Below, piece by piece: positions 41,551 to 53,342 of a stretch of DNA of 64,000 bases. The position numbers and the translations under genes were made by a program. The notes beneath the pieces were generated by a model, which did not search any database, had not been told where the DNA came from, and saw only the letters and a program-made list of their open reading frames with translations. Position 1 is the first letter of the stretch, and the number at the start of each line of letters is the position of its first letter. Source of the stretch: Ovis canadensis (Eukaryota > Chordata > Mammalia > Artiodactyla > Bovidae); the NCBI RefSeq assembly GCF_042477335.2, contig NC_091245.1:84544501-84608500 (forward strand), written 5' to 3'.

Positions 41551-42713
41551 GACCAAATTAAACTTAAAAGCTTCTGCACAACAAAGGAAACTATAAGCAA
41601 GGTGAAAAGACAGCCTTCAGAATGGGAGAAAATAATAGCAAATGAAGCAACTGACAAACAACTAATCTCAAAAATATACAAGCAACTCCTGCAGCTCAAT
41701 TCCAGAAAAATAAATGACCCAATCAAAAAATGGGCCAAAGAACTAAATAGACATTTCTCCAAAGAAGACATACAGATGGCTAACAAACACATGAAAAGAT
41801 GCTCAACATCACTCATTATCAGAGAAATGCAAATCAAAACCACAGTGAGGTACCATTTCACACCAGTCAGAATGGCTGTGATCCAAAAGTCTACAAGCAA
41901 TAAATGCTGGAGAGGGTGCGGAGAAAAGGGAACCCTCTTACACTGTTGGTGGGAATGCAAGCTAATACAGCCACTATGGAGAACAGTGTGGAGATTCCTT
42001 AAAAAATTGCAAATAGAACTGCCTGATGACCCAGCAATCCCACTACTGGGCATACACACCGAGGAAACCAACATTGAAAGAGACACGTGTACCCCAATGT
42101 TCATCGCAGCACTGTTTATAATAGCCAGGACATGGAAGCAACCTAGATGTCCATCAGCAGATGAATGGATAAGAAAGCTGTGGTACATATACAGAATGAA
42201 GTATTACTCAGCCATTAAAAAGAATACATTTGAATCCGTTCTAATGAGGTGGGTGAAACTGGAGCCAATTATACAGAGTGAAGTAAGCCAGAAAGAAAAA
42301 CACCAGTACAGTATATTAACGCATATTTATGAAATTTAGAAAGATGGTAATAATAACCCTGTATGCAAGGCAGCAAAAGAGACACAGATGTATAGAACAG
42401 TATTTTGGACTCTGTGGGAGAGGGCGAGGGTGGGATGATTTGGGAGAATGACATTGAAACATGCATAATATCATATATGAAACGAATCGCCAGTCCTGGT
42501 TCAATGCATGATACTGGATGCTTGGGGCTGGTGCACTGAGACGACCCAGAGGGATGGTACAGGGAGGGAGGAGGGAGAGGGGTTCAGGATGGGGAATATG
42601 TGTATACCTGTGGTGGATGCATATTGATGTATGGCAAAACCAATACAATATTGTAAAGTAATTAACCTCCAATTAAAATAAATAAATGTACATTTTAAAA
42701 AGTAAATAAAAAA
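41551..42713 (+). mobile_element. Ruminant L1, 5'-truncated, nested in BovB with 13-bp TSD
   Basis: Contains the last part of ORF2, the 3' UTR (CAATATTGTAAAGTAATTAACCTCC) and an A-rich tail. TAAAACCAGCTTG is found at 41538-41550 and at 42714-42726, where BovB resumes exactly: a perfect 13-bp TSD with an L1-endonuclease-like site (T-rich then TAAAA). This is the clearest insertion event in the window. Confidence 0.97.
41553..42339 (+). pseudogene. L1 ORF2 C-terminal region, open to its natural stop
   Basis: Encodes the C-terminal quarter of L1 ORF2p without internal stops: the conserved [20 protein letters not shown] block (about 41700-41760), the cysteine-rich C-x3-C-x7-H-x4-C motif in [18 protein letters not shown] at about 41908-41960, then [19 protein letters not shown] and a stop at 42337-42339. 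The endonuclease and RT domains are absent by 5' truncation. The open frame extends leftward to 41284 into antisense BovB, making an accidental 351-codon frame. Confidence 0.92.
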
Positions 42714-42945
42714 TAAAACCAGCTTGAACATCAGGAAGTTCACGGTTCACGTATTGCTGAAGCCTGGCTTGGAGAATTTTGAGCATTACTTTACTAGCAT
42801 GAGAGATGAGTATGATTGTGTGGTAGTTTGAGCATTCTTTGGCATAGGCAAATTATCTACCAGTTGGAATTTTATTGATCTCATCTTCTAAATGAGAATA
42901 ATGTCTAGCACAAATTTTACTGTGAGGATTAAATAAGGAAAAAGT

Positions 42946-43996
42946 AAATAATAGTCAAAATGGTAGTAATATCAAGAACATAGAAAATGTAGAAGGAAGT
43001 GAAATTTAGGTGTAAAACATTAAATTCATGAGCTCTGAGAATTTTTCAGAATGTGTATATATGTATGACTTGGTATATTTCACTAGACCATGGAAAGATT
43101 CTTAAATAAGAGTCAAAAACATCAGTTTCAAGTCCTGCTGCAAGCAGATGGTGAAAAAGCACAAATCTTTTACTTTATGAAATTATGTTAATCAGAGTAA
43201 TTCACAAAGCAATTCAAGTTTCTTCAAAAATTTAGCTCCAAAAGAATTTTATATTTCTTTCTTTGTTCTTTTATTTTATAAACTACATTAAATGCATTTC
43301 TTGGAACTATGTAATCTTCAGACCCTCTTACCCAGATATTATTAACATTTTTCCAAAGGGAAAAACCATCAAAATATGATACTTATTTTTAAGAAAATAT
43401 GACTTAATCAGTGAGAACTTTTTATTAATGTTTATATTAAAAACACAAGGAATGATGCAGGGAAAATTAAGAGACATTGTGCAACCCAGCTGGTTACCTA
43501 CACACATCTGAGTGTTCACACTGAAAGAAATATAGCATTTGATTCAGAAAATCTGCTCTGTTAATTTTCTTCCAAACCATCAGCCTTCTCATTTTAAAGG
43601 AAGAATGAACAAAAAGTTAATTCTGTTTTAAAGACAGACAAAATGGGAGTCAGAAATATGACAATAAACCACTTGAATTCTTCATGGAGATTTGCCTACA
43701 GCTTGGTACAACAATCATCGTCAAAACAAGAGAAAAAAGTAATATCAACATATTCTCAAAGGAGGTGTACTGCTTCCACACAGCAGTTTAACTCCATAAA
43801 AGTTTTCTTCTAAGTTGGAGTTTTGTAAATTGAGTCATATGTTAAAATTGTGGGAAGAACTAATGATTCAAAGGAATCCTTAGTTCAACCTGTCTTCATA
43901 ATGCCAAAATTCAGTGGTTTTTCCCTCTTCCCTATTTCATGAATTTGTATCTCCTCAGAACAGAATCAGGAGTTAGCTAATTAGGATTTTTGTTCT
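42946..43996. other. No recognisable feature, about 1 kb
   Basis: AT-rich. Nothing recognised. Confidence 0.45.
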
Positions 43997-43997
43997 G

Positions 43998-44488
43998 AAT
44001 ATTCAGGAAACTAAGATCATGGCATCCAGGCCCAACACCTCATGGCAAATAGATGGGGAAACAATGTAAACAGTGATGGACTTCATTTTCTTGGGCTCCA
44101 AAATCACTGCAAATGGTGACTGGAGCCATGACATTAAAAAAGACTCTTGAGAGTCCCTTGGACTGCAAAGAGATCCAACCAGTCCATCCTAAAGGAAATC
44201 AGTCCTGAGTGTTCATTGGAAGAACTCATGTTGAAGCTGAAATTCCAATACTTTGGCCACCTGATACAAAGAACTGACTCATTGGAAAAGACCCTGATGC
44301 TCGGAAAGATTGAGGGCAGGAGGAGAAAGGGATAACAGAGGATGAGATGGTTGGATGACATCACTGACTCAATGGACTGAGTTTGAGTAAACTCTGGGAG
44401 TTGGTGATGGACAGGGAAGCCTGGCGTGCTGCAGTCCATGGAGTCATAAAGAGTTGGACATGACTGAGTGACTGAACCAAACTGTACA
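43998..44488 (+). mobile_element. BovB LINE with internal deletion
   Basis: Starts at ATATTCAGGAAACTAAGATCATGGCATCC, continues to GAGCCATGACATTAAAA (44137), then jumps to AAGACTCTTGAGAGTCCCTTGG. About 200 bases present in other copies are missing at this point. Ends in ACTGAGTGACTGAACC. Confidence 0.92.
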
Positions 44489-44544
44489 TTCTGATAACAG
44501 ATTTGGAATGCCAGTGTATGACCTTGAATTGTGATATCATGAAT

Positions 44545-44775
44545 AATAAATATATCTAATATACTGAGGGCTTGCTTTTTGCCATTGAACCAGGTGTTTT
44601 ATAAGGACTATGTCATTTGATCCTCACAATAAACAAATGAGGTACATTTTTTTTTTTTAAACAGAAAGGATCAGAGATGAGGGAGTTTGCCCAAATTGCA
44701 ATGATGGAGCCTGGATCAGGCAGAGTTTAGTACCAAAGCCAAAGTCCTTAACAGCTCTACCATCCAGCTTTCTAT
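44545..44775 (+). mobile_element. MIR SINE
   Basis: GAGGGCTTGCTTTTTGCC, GTCATTTGATCCTCACAATAAACAAATGAGG, GGGAGTTTGCCCAAATTGCA, GGAGCCTGGATCAGG and AAAGCCAAAGTCCTTAAC: one of the better preserved MIR copies, with an inserted T-run. Confidence 0.82.
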
Positions 44776-45674
44776 ATTAAGAAAGGCTGAGAGAATAGTC
44801 ACATGAAAAAAAATAATTTGATCATTAACCATCCAGAGATAAAATCCCTCACTTTCAGTGCCCCAATATAAATGAGCTTAAGTAAAAAGATTTGTTTCTC
44901 CTCTAATCTTGCATGCCCTTTTTTTGGGAGTGTGGAGGAAGTAAAGCTTCCTTTATTTTTAGTTTTTCTTGAAAGGATTTGGGTTGCTTTGACTCAATTT
45001 GTATAAATGCAAACTGATTTAGAAACTTGTTAAATCTGTTAAATTCACCTGCTACTGGTGGGTCTAATTTGGGGGTATAATAAGACATCCTAAAGAGTAA
45101 ATAATGAGCTGAATGTGTACTTTCTCAAATACATCTAACAGGGCTGATAAAGGGGTCAACTTGGTAGAACTGTAGGAAGCCTCATCAGGATGGCCATGGT
45201 TTCTATCTCAAATATTTCTCTTATCAGAAATACTGCATAATTATACTTTATCTATTCAGAGGAGTATACTAGAAATCTTAAGGGGAACAGACTTCTTCTT
45301 TTAAAATAATAATGATTAACAATAATCATCTCAGTGTTTCTATTAATAAGAAATTTTGTTGAAACCCAAGGGGTTACAAAAATGAGGTCAGATACCAAAA
45401 GATATGTGAGTGAATAGGTAGCTTTTCAGTAAATTGTAGTCAGTTCTTCCCAGCTATTTAATTTCCCCCTTTCCTGGTCCTTCTATGAAATAGTGAGCTG
45501 GAGGCACAAGACTGTTGGCATTGCTTTGACAACAGGAATATAATCTAACAGAAAACAAAGCAGTGAGAAATTATCCAAAGATGGGGTGCAGTTATAGGAA
45601 GAATCAATTCATTGTCTTGAAGAAAATCACTGAACCTTAATCTTCCAGAATCTAAACTTTAGATATCTTTTTAG
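44776..45674. other. No recognisable feature
   Basis: Nothing recognised. Confidence 0.42.
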
Positions 45675-46418
45675 AGCTAAAGAGCCTCTTGATGAAAGTG
45701 AAAGAAGAGAGTGAAAATGTTGGCTTAAAGCTCAACATTCAGAAAACTAAGATCATGGCATCCAGTCCCATCACTTCATTGCAGATAGATGGGGAAATAG
45801 TGGAAACAGTGTCAGACTTTATTTTGGGGGGCTCCAAAATCACTGCAGATGGCAATTGCAGCCATGAAATTAAAAGACACTTACTCCTTGGAAGGAAAGT
45901 TACGACCAACTTAGATAGCATATTAAAAAGCAGAGACGTTACTTTGCCAGCAAAGGTCCATCTAGTCAAGGCTTTGGTTTTTCCAGTAGTCATGTATGGA
46001 TGTGAGAGTTGGGCTGTAAAGAAAGCTGAGCAATGAAGAACTGATACTTTTGAACAGTGGTGTTGGAGAAGACTCTTGAGAGTTCCTTGGACTGCAAGGA
46101 AATCCAATCAGTCCATGCTAAAGGAGATCAGTCCTGGGTGTTCATTGGAAGGACCAATGTTGAGGTGGAAACTCCAATACTTTGGCCACCTGACATGAAG
46201 AGCTGACTCATTTGAAAAGACCTTGATGCTGGGAAAGATTGAGGGCAGGAAGAGAAGGGGATGACAGAGGATGAGATGGTTGGATGGCATTATCGACTCG
46301 ATGAACATGGGTTTGGGTGGACTCTGGGTGTTGGTGATGGACAGGGAGGCCTGGCGTGCTGTGTTTCATGGGGTCACAAAGAGTCAGACACGACTGAGCC
46401 ACTGAACTGAACTGAACT
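45675..46418 (+). mobile_element. BovB LINE, 5'-truncated
   Basis: GAGCTAAAGAGCCTCTTGATGAAAG to the GAACTGAACTGAAC tail. The frame 45689-46036 (115 codons) holds the [19 protein letters not shown] and YGCESWAVKKAE blocks. A stop follows directly after KKAEQ and frameshifts come later. Confidence 0.93.
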
Positions 46419-46973
46419 TGGAGCTCTATGGTGAAAAGACTCACTTGCAAATGACTCACTTTGGGGTCCTAAGTATATAACTTATAGCTGCTGATATTTT
46501 AAACTTTGCAAAAAATGTGAAAAGGAAAATGGAGCTAATAAGAAAACTCTTTAATAGAATTGAAAAATGAATAATATAAAGAATTTTAAAGCTTGCTAAA
46601 ATAACAGCAATTGATGGCATTAGGGCCTGACTGAGTCTATCATGTATAATGATCAAAACATTTTAAATTTTGGAGGATTAACATATTAAAATAAGAGCTA
46701 ATCCAGCTGTTTTAATTGCCTTGCCAATTATCAATTATTTAAACTGGATAATTTATAAACCAGATTTGTATCTAAACCTTTTTTTTCAGAGTTAAGTCAG
46801 GGATCTAGAATTAGTGGCTTAAATCGAACAGTTCTATTTGGCTGCTCTTGTAAATGTGAAATCTTCTAAACCACAAAGGTGCTTTTGATATTTAGTAATT
46901 CCACAGGTAAAAGGGTTGGGGATATGTAACCATGTGAGAAATCATTCAACTCCCCATTTCTCCAAAAAAGATG

Positions 46974-46975
<2 letters not shown>
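46419..46975. other. No recognisable feature
   Basis: AT-rich, nothing recognised. Confidence 0.42.

Positions 46976-47011
<36 letters not shown>
46976..47011 (+). repeat. (TG)18 microsatellite
   Basis: Perfect TG run just before the tail of a minus-strand Bov-tA, followed by GCATGTGTATGTG. Confidence 0.97.
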
Positions 47012-47012
<1 letters not shown>

Positions 47013-47019
47013 ATGTGTA

Positions 47020-47231
47020 TGTGTTGAGTTACTCGGCCATATCCAACTCTTTGTGATCCCATGGGCTGTAGCCCGCCAGGCTCCTCTGTCCATAGGATTT
47101 TCCAGGCAAGAATACTAGATCACGTTGCCATGCCCTCCTCTAGAGAATCTTCCCAACCCAGGGAAGATCTCAAACTCACGTCTCCTGCACTGGCAGGCAG
47201 TTTCTTTACTGATGATCCACCAGGGGAGCCC
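47020..47231 (-). mobile_element. Bov-tA SINE
   Basis: GTTGAGTTACTCGGCCATATCCAAC to GATCCACCAGGGGAGCCCC. Box B is destroyed (GGAAGATCTCAAAC). The TG tract lies at its 3' tail, the usual place for microsatellite birth. Confidence 0.9.
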
Positions 47232-48085
47232 CACAAAGGAGATGAAACCTAAACAATCCCACATCTCTTTTTTGTCATCTTAATTTACTCACTGACAACA
47301 AGTACATTTTCTGCCTTCTTGGTAAATGTAATTCTCAAGCCTTGGAAACAAACTTCCTTTTACATGTCACAAAAGGTCATGTCATTTAGAAACAAGTCAC
47401 TAAGAGCAGAGTGGATGTTGCCCCCACCCCTCAAGAATGATGAATCACAGTGAAGATGGCTTCACTGTAATCCATTATGTCCAACATAGCTTATAACATA
47501 ACAAAAGCAAAAAGGAAAAACTAGTGTCCTTTTCATGGACAAAATATTAGTAGATGCATCATTTTCTTTCTTATATTATGTATGCCAAAGAGAAAGGTGA
47601 AATTGGAGTGGCATTGTATTCCAAAGTAATGAGACTGTATCTGCAATCAAAACAGAAAAAAAAAAAAAAAAAGACAAGGTTTTTTTTTAAATTACAATTA
47701 CAACCAATGCAGATTGAGATTCTCAAGTTGGAATGTGTCTTGCAGAATAATAAAAAGTATTTCCTTTCATCACCATCAAAGAACTCACAGCTAAGAAATC
47801 TGCCATTAGATAAAAGATTAGCAGTGAGATTTATTTCACTGTTTACATGATTAAGTGCCCTTATGTGGTCTAATGTATACTGGGAGATGCCTGGGTCTCT
47901 GAAGGTCAGAGGTTAAAAATACAAAGTAACAGTGAGGAAGAAGATAAAAGCTTGCTTGCGGCAAAAACATTTCAAAGGAAAAAAAAATCTGGTAGTGACT
48001 ATCATATGTATGGGACTAGAATCTATCTTTATGAACCTTACCAAAACTCATAGGTAAAATGAGAATATATTCTTCACATGATATG
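47232..48085. other. No recognisable feature
   Basis: No feature except an A-run of about 18 at 47658 followed by a T-run. Confidence 0.42.
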
Positions 48086-48095
48086 AAACAATTGT

Positions 48096-48306
48096 TGTGC
48101 ATGCGTGCTTAGTCAGGCAGTCATGTCTGACTCTGCAACCCTTTGGAGAGTAGCCCACCTGGCTACTCAATCCATGGGATTCTCCAGGAGAAAATACTGG
48201 AGTGGTTGCCATGCCCTCCTCCACAGATCGTCTCAACCCAGGAATCTAACCTGTGTTTCCTGCATTGCAGGTGGATTCTTTACCTCCTGAGCCATCAGGG
48301 AAGCCC
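48096..48306 (-). mobile_element. Bov-tA SINE with 10-bp TSD
   Basis: TGTGCATGCGTGCTTAGTCAGGCAGTC to GAGCCATCAGGGAAGCCC. AAACAATTGT occurs at 48086-48095 and 48307-48316, a perfect 10-bp TSD. Confidence 0.93.
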
Positions 48307-48381
48307 AAACAATTGTCAGTTAATTCAGTAAACTAGAAGTATATATGTTATTGATCAGAAACAACAGGAGAAATATAATAG

Positions 48382-48802
48382 TGTATTGGTCTCTCCTTGC
48401 TTCTGTAATGAATCACCACAAACCACTGTGGCATAAAACAATAGAAACTTATTTTTTTACAGTCCTGAAGGTCCAAAGTCTAAAATCAGTGAGTCATCTG
48501 GGCTGTTTCTATGTTTCTCCTGAAGACTTCAGAGATAAATCTTTTCCCTTGGGTTGTGGCTCCTTCCTCATGTTACTCCGACTTTTGCCTTCTGTCATCA
48601 CATCTCCTACTTACCATCATCTTCTTTTTAAAGGACCATTGTGGTTATGTTTAGGACCCACCCAGATCACCCGGGATCATCTTCCCATCTCAGAATCCTT
48701 AATCATATCTCCAAAGTCACTTTTGCCATACTAGGTAACATATTTGCAGATTCTAGAGATTAGGCAGTAGCTACCTTTGGGGGGATGTTATTTAGCCTAC
48801 CA
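48382..48802 (-). mobile_element. MaLR (MLT1-type) LTR, antisense
   Basis: TGTATTGGTCTCTCC, AATCACCACAAACCACTGTGGCATAAAACAATAGAAACTTATT, CACATCTCCTACTTACC, AGGACCCACCCAGATCACCCGGGATCATC, TCTCCAAAGTCACTTTTGCC, and TTTAGCCTACCA at the end. The 129-codon plus-strand frame across it (48345-48734) is incidental. Confidence 0.8.
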
Positions 48803-48869
48803 TTAAGTCACTGATGATAAATATTAAGTGGTAAATTTATTTATGATTTATATTCATTCATTCATAAGT

Positions 48870-49068
48870 TATTGCTGTTCTGTTACTAAGTCATGTCTGA
48901 CTCTTTGCAACCCCATTAGCAAGCCAGGCTTCCCTGTCCTTCACTATCTCCAGAGTTTATTCAAACTCATATCCATTGAGTCAGTGATGCTATCTAATCA
49001 TCTCAACCTCTCCCACTCCTTTTTCCTCCTGCCCTCAATCTTTCCCAAAATCAGGGTCTTTTCCAAAT
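48870..49068 (-). mobile_element. BovB LINE 3' end, old copy
   Basis: TTACTAAGTCATGTCTGACTCTTTGCAACCCCATTAGC, GTCCATTGAGTCAGTGATGC-like block (as ATCCATTGAG), CCTGCCCTCAATCTTTCCC. Small deletions and CpG decay indicate age. Confidence 0.88.
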
Positions 49069-49840
49069 TACTCATTCATTATTCTTCATTTCTTCTACAT
49101 GGAAAATACTGTATTGATAATAGAAATACAGAGGGGGAAAGTACAATTCCTATACTAAGGAATTTAGTGTCTTATTTGAAGAAAGACAAAAAAATTGAAA
49201 TGTGATGGGTGAATGAGAAAACACTCATGATTGAGGGGAAGGAAGATGTCAAGGATATTTCCTAGGAGAGATCAGGATTGACATGAGAAGACAAAGCTTG
49301 CATCAGTCAGCAAAGGGATAGAGCACAGGATGAGTTAAGGCAAAGATGACAGCATGAGAAAAAAAAGTATTCCTTATATTTTTATTCACATGTTTTAATA
49401 TTTCAGAGAAAACTGTGAATGCAAGTTATAATAAATGTTAAACAGCCATTTCCTTTTCCTCTACTGATCTCAACATTCAGTCTTACACAAAAATGTGTAT
49501 CAGCTCCTGTCACCACCCATTGCTAATTAGACCATGATTGGACTTGAGGACAAGCAAACCATTACTACTAATAATTACTCAAACTTTCACTCCTATATGT
49601 TGAAACCAAGAGAAACACAGGCTGAGGTTAGTTGATGGTGGGTACTAGGCTAAAATACTCCGATGTGAAGTAGTGGTATGCAAGAATCTCTTGCAGAACT
49701 CTTTACAAAGGTAAATTTAGGATATCACGCATAGTTTTGTATCTTGAATTCCCACACACAAAAGGACAAACTAAATGCAAAATCAAAACCACACAGAGAA
49801 CATATAAGACAAAACTACTTTACTAGTTTTCCCTAGAAAC
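49069..49840. other. No recognisable feature
   Basis: Nothing recognised. Confidence 0.42.
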
Positions 49841-49852
49841 CCCAATATATTC

Positions 49853-49996
49853 TTTACCAGCTGAGCCACAAGGGAAGCCCAAGAATACTGGAGTGGGTAG
49901 CCCATCCTTTCTTCAGTGGATCTTCGTGACCCAGGAATTGAACTGGGGTCTCCTGCATTGCAGGCAGATTCTTTACCAACTGAGCTATGGGGGAAG
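49853..49996 (-). mobile_element. Partial double-headed Bov-tA SINE with TSD
   Basis: Antisense: a head end CAGCTGAGCCACAAGGGAAGCCC, a truncated body AAGAATACTGGAGTGGGTAGCCC, then a second head ending ACTGAGCTATGGGGGAAG. CCCAATATATTC (49841-49852) and CCCTATATATTC (49997-50008) form a 12-bp TSD with one mismatch. Confidence 0.85.
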
Positions 49997-50008
49997 CCCT
50001 ATATATTC

Positions 50009-51902
50009 ACAGGGGAACACAAATTGACAACAGCCACAGAAACATATATTACTGACGTGACATCTGATAGAAGCAAAGGGGTGTTTGACCTGAAAATGAG
50101 AGAACACCAAATGGCCAATAGATATTCTTTGGAACATGCAGCAGGACAATTTGAGAACAACAGCTAAAAATGGTGCAGCTTCCTCCACAATAGCAGGTGA
50201 GTAAACTCCAGGGGTACCTGGTGAGATCATTGGAGGGGTTGAAGCAGCTTGTACCCTATGAACTCTTAACCTCACCATGAGAGCTCCCTTCTACAATACA
50301 AATCCACATTAAGGAGAAGTAAGAAAAGGAAAGCATCCACAGGAAAGCTGAAGGAGCCAAAGCATGTAAGAAAACAAGCTACTATATATATAATTTTGTT
50401 AATACTAGACATAAACACACAGGTAGAAGAAAAAGCTCTGTGACATTAGCTAGCTAATTCTGTGAAGACAAGTTTCCTAAGATATTTCCAAGACATTTTC
50501 TAAAGATTCAAGAAAACAATTAAAAAATAAGCAAAATATAAATATCAGACTCAAATTCCATATAAAATTTAAGTTTACTAAAGAATTGCATGAGAAGTTT
50601 GTTAAAAATACATATAGCTGGCTCCTTTCCCAGGGGGTCTTGGCTACCAGTTATTCACTCTAATATCTCCCCTCCCAACACATATCCAAATTATTTCCTT
50701 ATTCATGCAAATATTCAAGTATTCTCCATCTTAATATCAGCAATAAGCCTCTGACTACATTCTTTATATGTGTATCTTACTAGTTTAATTCTCAAAAGGC
50801 AACATTTTTTCCTACTTTTTTTCTATAAATTCATTGCATCCTACTACATTTATAGGATTATATTTACCCTCTTAAAATACGGTTTACTTGTCCAAATATA
50901 CCTTGATCAGCCTTAATGAAAAAATGTGAAGACAAAGGCATTCAAAGTTAAATCTAATTCACTAGATTACATAGTGCATGAAATGTTTTTAAACATATTG
51001 GAAGAAGTTAACAGTGACTCTAAATATATGTTTACTAGCAGAGATGGAGTTAAAATATTATTTAAGTAACAGATATAAAAAATACATAACAAAACACATA
51101 TCAAAAATAATTAACTTGATATTTTGACTGTAAAGAACATAATCAAACATAAATGGAATAAAGTACCTATGCTTTCAAACTTTCTATGACAAATGGCCTG
51201 TCAAACCAACCTCCTAGGTGACAGCTAAAAGCATATCATCACTTTAAAATATTGTATTAAATTTTGTAGCTTATATTTTGGAATTCTATAGTTCAGTATG
51301 GCTTAGGTAGAGTGATATGACTTGTATATAATCTGAACATATTAAAACAAAGCACTGGAGGAATGGCAGGTCAATATGCAATTAGGCAAAAAAAATGTAT
51401 ATATGACAGTGTCAAATATAGTTGTTACCTGCGAAATACTCAGGGTAGATGTTAACACCAAATGATGATATGAAGTGATGCTTCCAATACCTAAATTATG
51501 CTCTGAACTTGATGAAACTGAGCATGACGATCATTCAAAAAATAACTTACGAACTTGATGCATAAAATTAATTTCTTACTAGTGTGTTTCCTATATTATT
51601 ATATTCATTTTCATGAATATTCCTAGAATTTCTGCAATTGCCACAAACTAAGAAAAACACAGCTTTTGGAAGACTCTACTTCATGTTGGATTTCTTATGT
51701 TCAAAATATATTTGTAAAATTAATATAATAATATAAAATGTATAGAATCTTGCTAGTATAAACCTTATGCTGGTAATCTTCATTCATAGCAACTATGAGC
51801 ATCACCAGTCTTCTCTGAAAACATTATCTACTATATTAGTAAGTTTAAACACTCAACGTTATAAGAAAATCAGTACCTTTAACTCATGCCATACATTTGA
51901 CC
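50009..51902. other. No recognisable feature, about 1.9 kb
   Basis: AT-rich sequence. A short stretch near 50600-50640 vaguely resembles a MER5-type element but is too weak to call. Confidence 0.45.
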
Positions 51903-52073
51903 TCAGTTCAGTTCAGTTCAGTTCAGTCACTCAGTTGTGTCCAACTCTTTGTGACCCCATGAACTGCAGCACGCCAGGCCTCCCTGTCCATCACCAACTC
52001 CCGGAGTTCACTCAGACTCACGTCCATTGAGTCAGTGATGCCATCCAGCCATCTCATCCTCTGTCATCCCCTT
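51903..52073 (-). mobile_element. BovB LINE 3' end
   Basis: CAGTTCAGTTCAGTTCAG tail at 51903 and sequence to CATCCTCTGTCATCCCC at about 52070. Truncated after about 170 bases. No clear TSD. Confidence 0.93.
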
Positions 52074-53342
52074 CTTCTACTGTGCCACTAAAATCTCCTG
52101 AGTTACAAGATCCATAAGTATTCTGGAAGTCTACATAAGAATGAACACTGACATTGTCCAATGTTATCACAGCTGTACTTTACAAAGTAATGTAAAGGCA
52201 ATTTTTCAGGTAATATGATCAATATTTACATGCAAATTTGTTCACTTTGACTAATATCCTGACAATATCTGTTAACAATTTGCTTCCTTTTATGTTTATC
52301 CTTACTTTTCTATGATTTTCAGTGAAGCATTCAGTTTTTTTCTTATTTTTTTCACTCTTAATTTTATGAACTCAAGGTAGAAAGTTGCGTTTAGTTTAAT
52401 ATTCCCTAAATTTAAGTTGAGGTATAACCCAGATTAAAAGTTATGTTATTTCCCTCCAATATGAAAAATGTTGATTCAATCTCTGTATTGGGGGGAGGGG
52501 GGATTAAGAAGTTAAAAATATAGATCCTGAGTACTTTTTTTTACCTGTATGCCATAGGTTTATTTTTTTCCCGGATTTAAAACGAGTCTTTATTCATTAA
52601 GATTTTCAAACAGTTTATTAAATATCTTTCCTCCACAACTAAAATTAACACTAAGATTTCTCAGAAAAGCTAAATGAGTTAAATGTGTAGTAAATCCACT
52701 GTGTTTGAAATCTATTCATTGTAAAATCTGAGTCTGCTACATAACTCCTTTCTGTCATCAGTTACTGCTGTCTGTCCTCCCTTTAGGACTCTAGAACAGA
52801 GACCATGAAGTGGCTAATGCAACACAGCAATCACTGTAATCCTCCAAAAGTAGAGTAATTTATTTGATGACATCCTTATTTGGATGATTACTTACTGGTA
52901 ATTAGCATGTCAACCTTATTTACAAGGCATTCATTTTAAGTGCCAATAAATACTAGGCTAGTGGAAAAAAGTTGAAACAAAGCCCTTTCTTTTGTCACAA
53001 AGTCACATCTAATAAAGACAAGAGAAGGCACATCTGATTTGTCCCAATCAGTCTTAGAATTATCAAAACTTTTCTTCTGGTAAAGATGAATTTGACTTAT
53101 TATGGAAAGAAAGTTCTTTGAAATCTGCTGCTTAACTCATTTTCTTTTGAAAAAAAAAAAAAGTAAATTTCAAGGTACCATAGTGCAAGGTAAGTTTTTC
53201 ATTAATAATTATAGAACATTTATAGACTTCTTGTGCTTCCTCTCTAATTCCAAACTTATTTTAAAGAACAAAAACTATGTTTATAATTTACTTTGTTTAA
53301 AGTTAGCCACATACCCTTGAACCACATCAGAATTAGACAGTT
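52074..53342. other. No recognisable feature, about 1.3 kb
   Basis: AT-rich, no gene or repeat recognised. An (A)13 run lies near 53149. Confidence 0.45.

Larger units (their letters stand above)
40341..42845 (-). mobile_element. BovB LINE, itself split by an L1
   Basis: BovB from the TTCAG tail (40341) to 41550 and again 42727-42845, about 1.3 kb of element. RT frames 40355-40684, 40724-41065, 40905-41213 and 41233-41556 are fragments of one ORF. Motif C reads YAND instead of YADD. No TSD for this BovB is evident. A short local duplication of AACTTTAAGCTCA lies at about 41026-41056. Confidence 0.93.
40296..42945 (-). mobile_element. MIR SINE split by a BovB copy
   Basis: Antisense MIR left part 40296-40340 (AAGCCTGGCTCCATCAGTTAGTAGCTATA) and right part 42846-42945 (GGCAAATTATCTACCAG, CTCATCTTCTAAATGAGAATAATG, ACTGTGAGGATTAAATAAGG) are adjacent in the MIR consensus except for a few bases lost at the insertion point. 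Confidence 0.7.

Noticed and set aside
41284-42339. 351-codon frame as a host gene
   Set aside because: The first part is antisense BovB and the rest is truncated L1 ORF2; no promoter or independent start is evident.
45665-46425. Possible short TSD (GAGCT) for the BovB at 45675
   Set aside because: Five bases are expected by chance and overlap the element sequence.
48345-48734. 129-codon plus-strand frame
   Set aside because: Lies almost wholly in an antisense MaLR LTR.
50600-50640. Possible MER5-type DNA element
   Set aside because: Only about 40 bases with weak resemblance; below what I can support.
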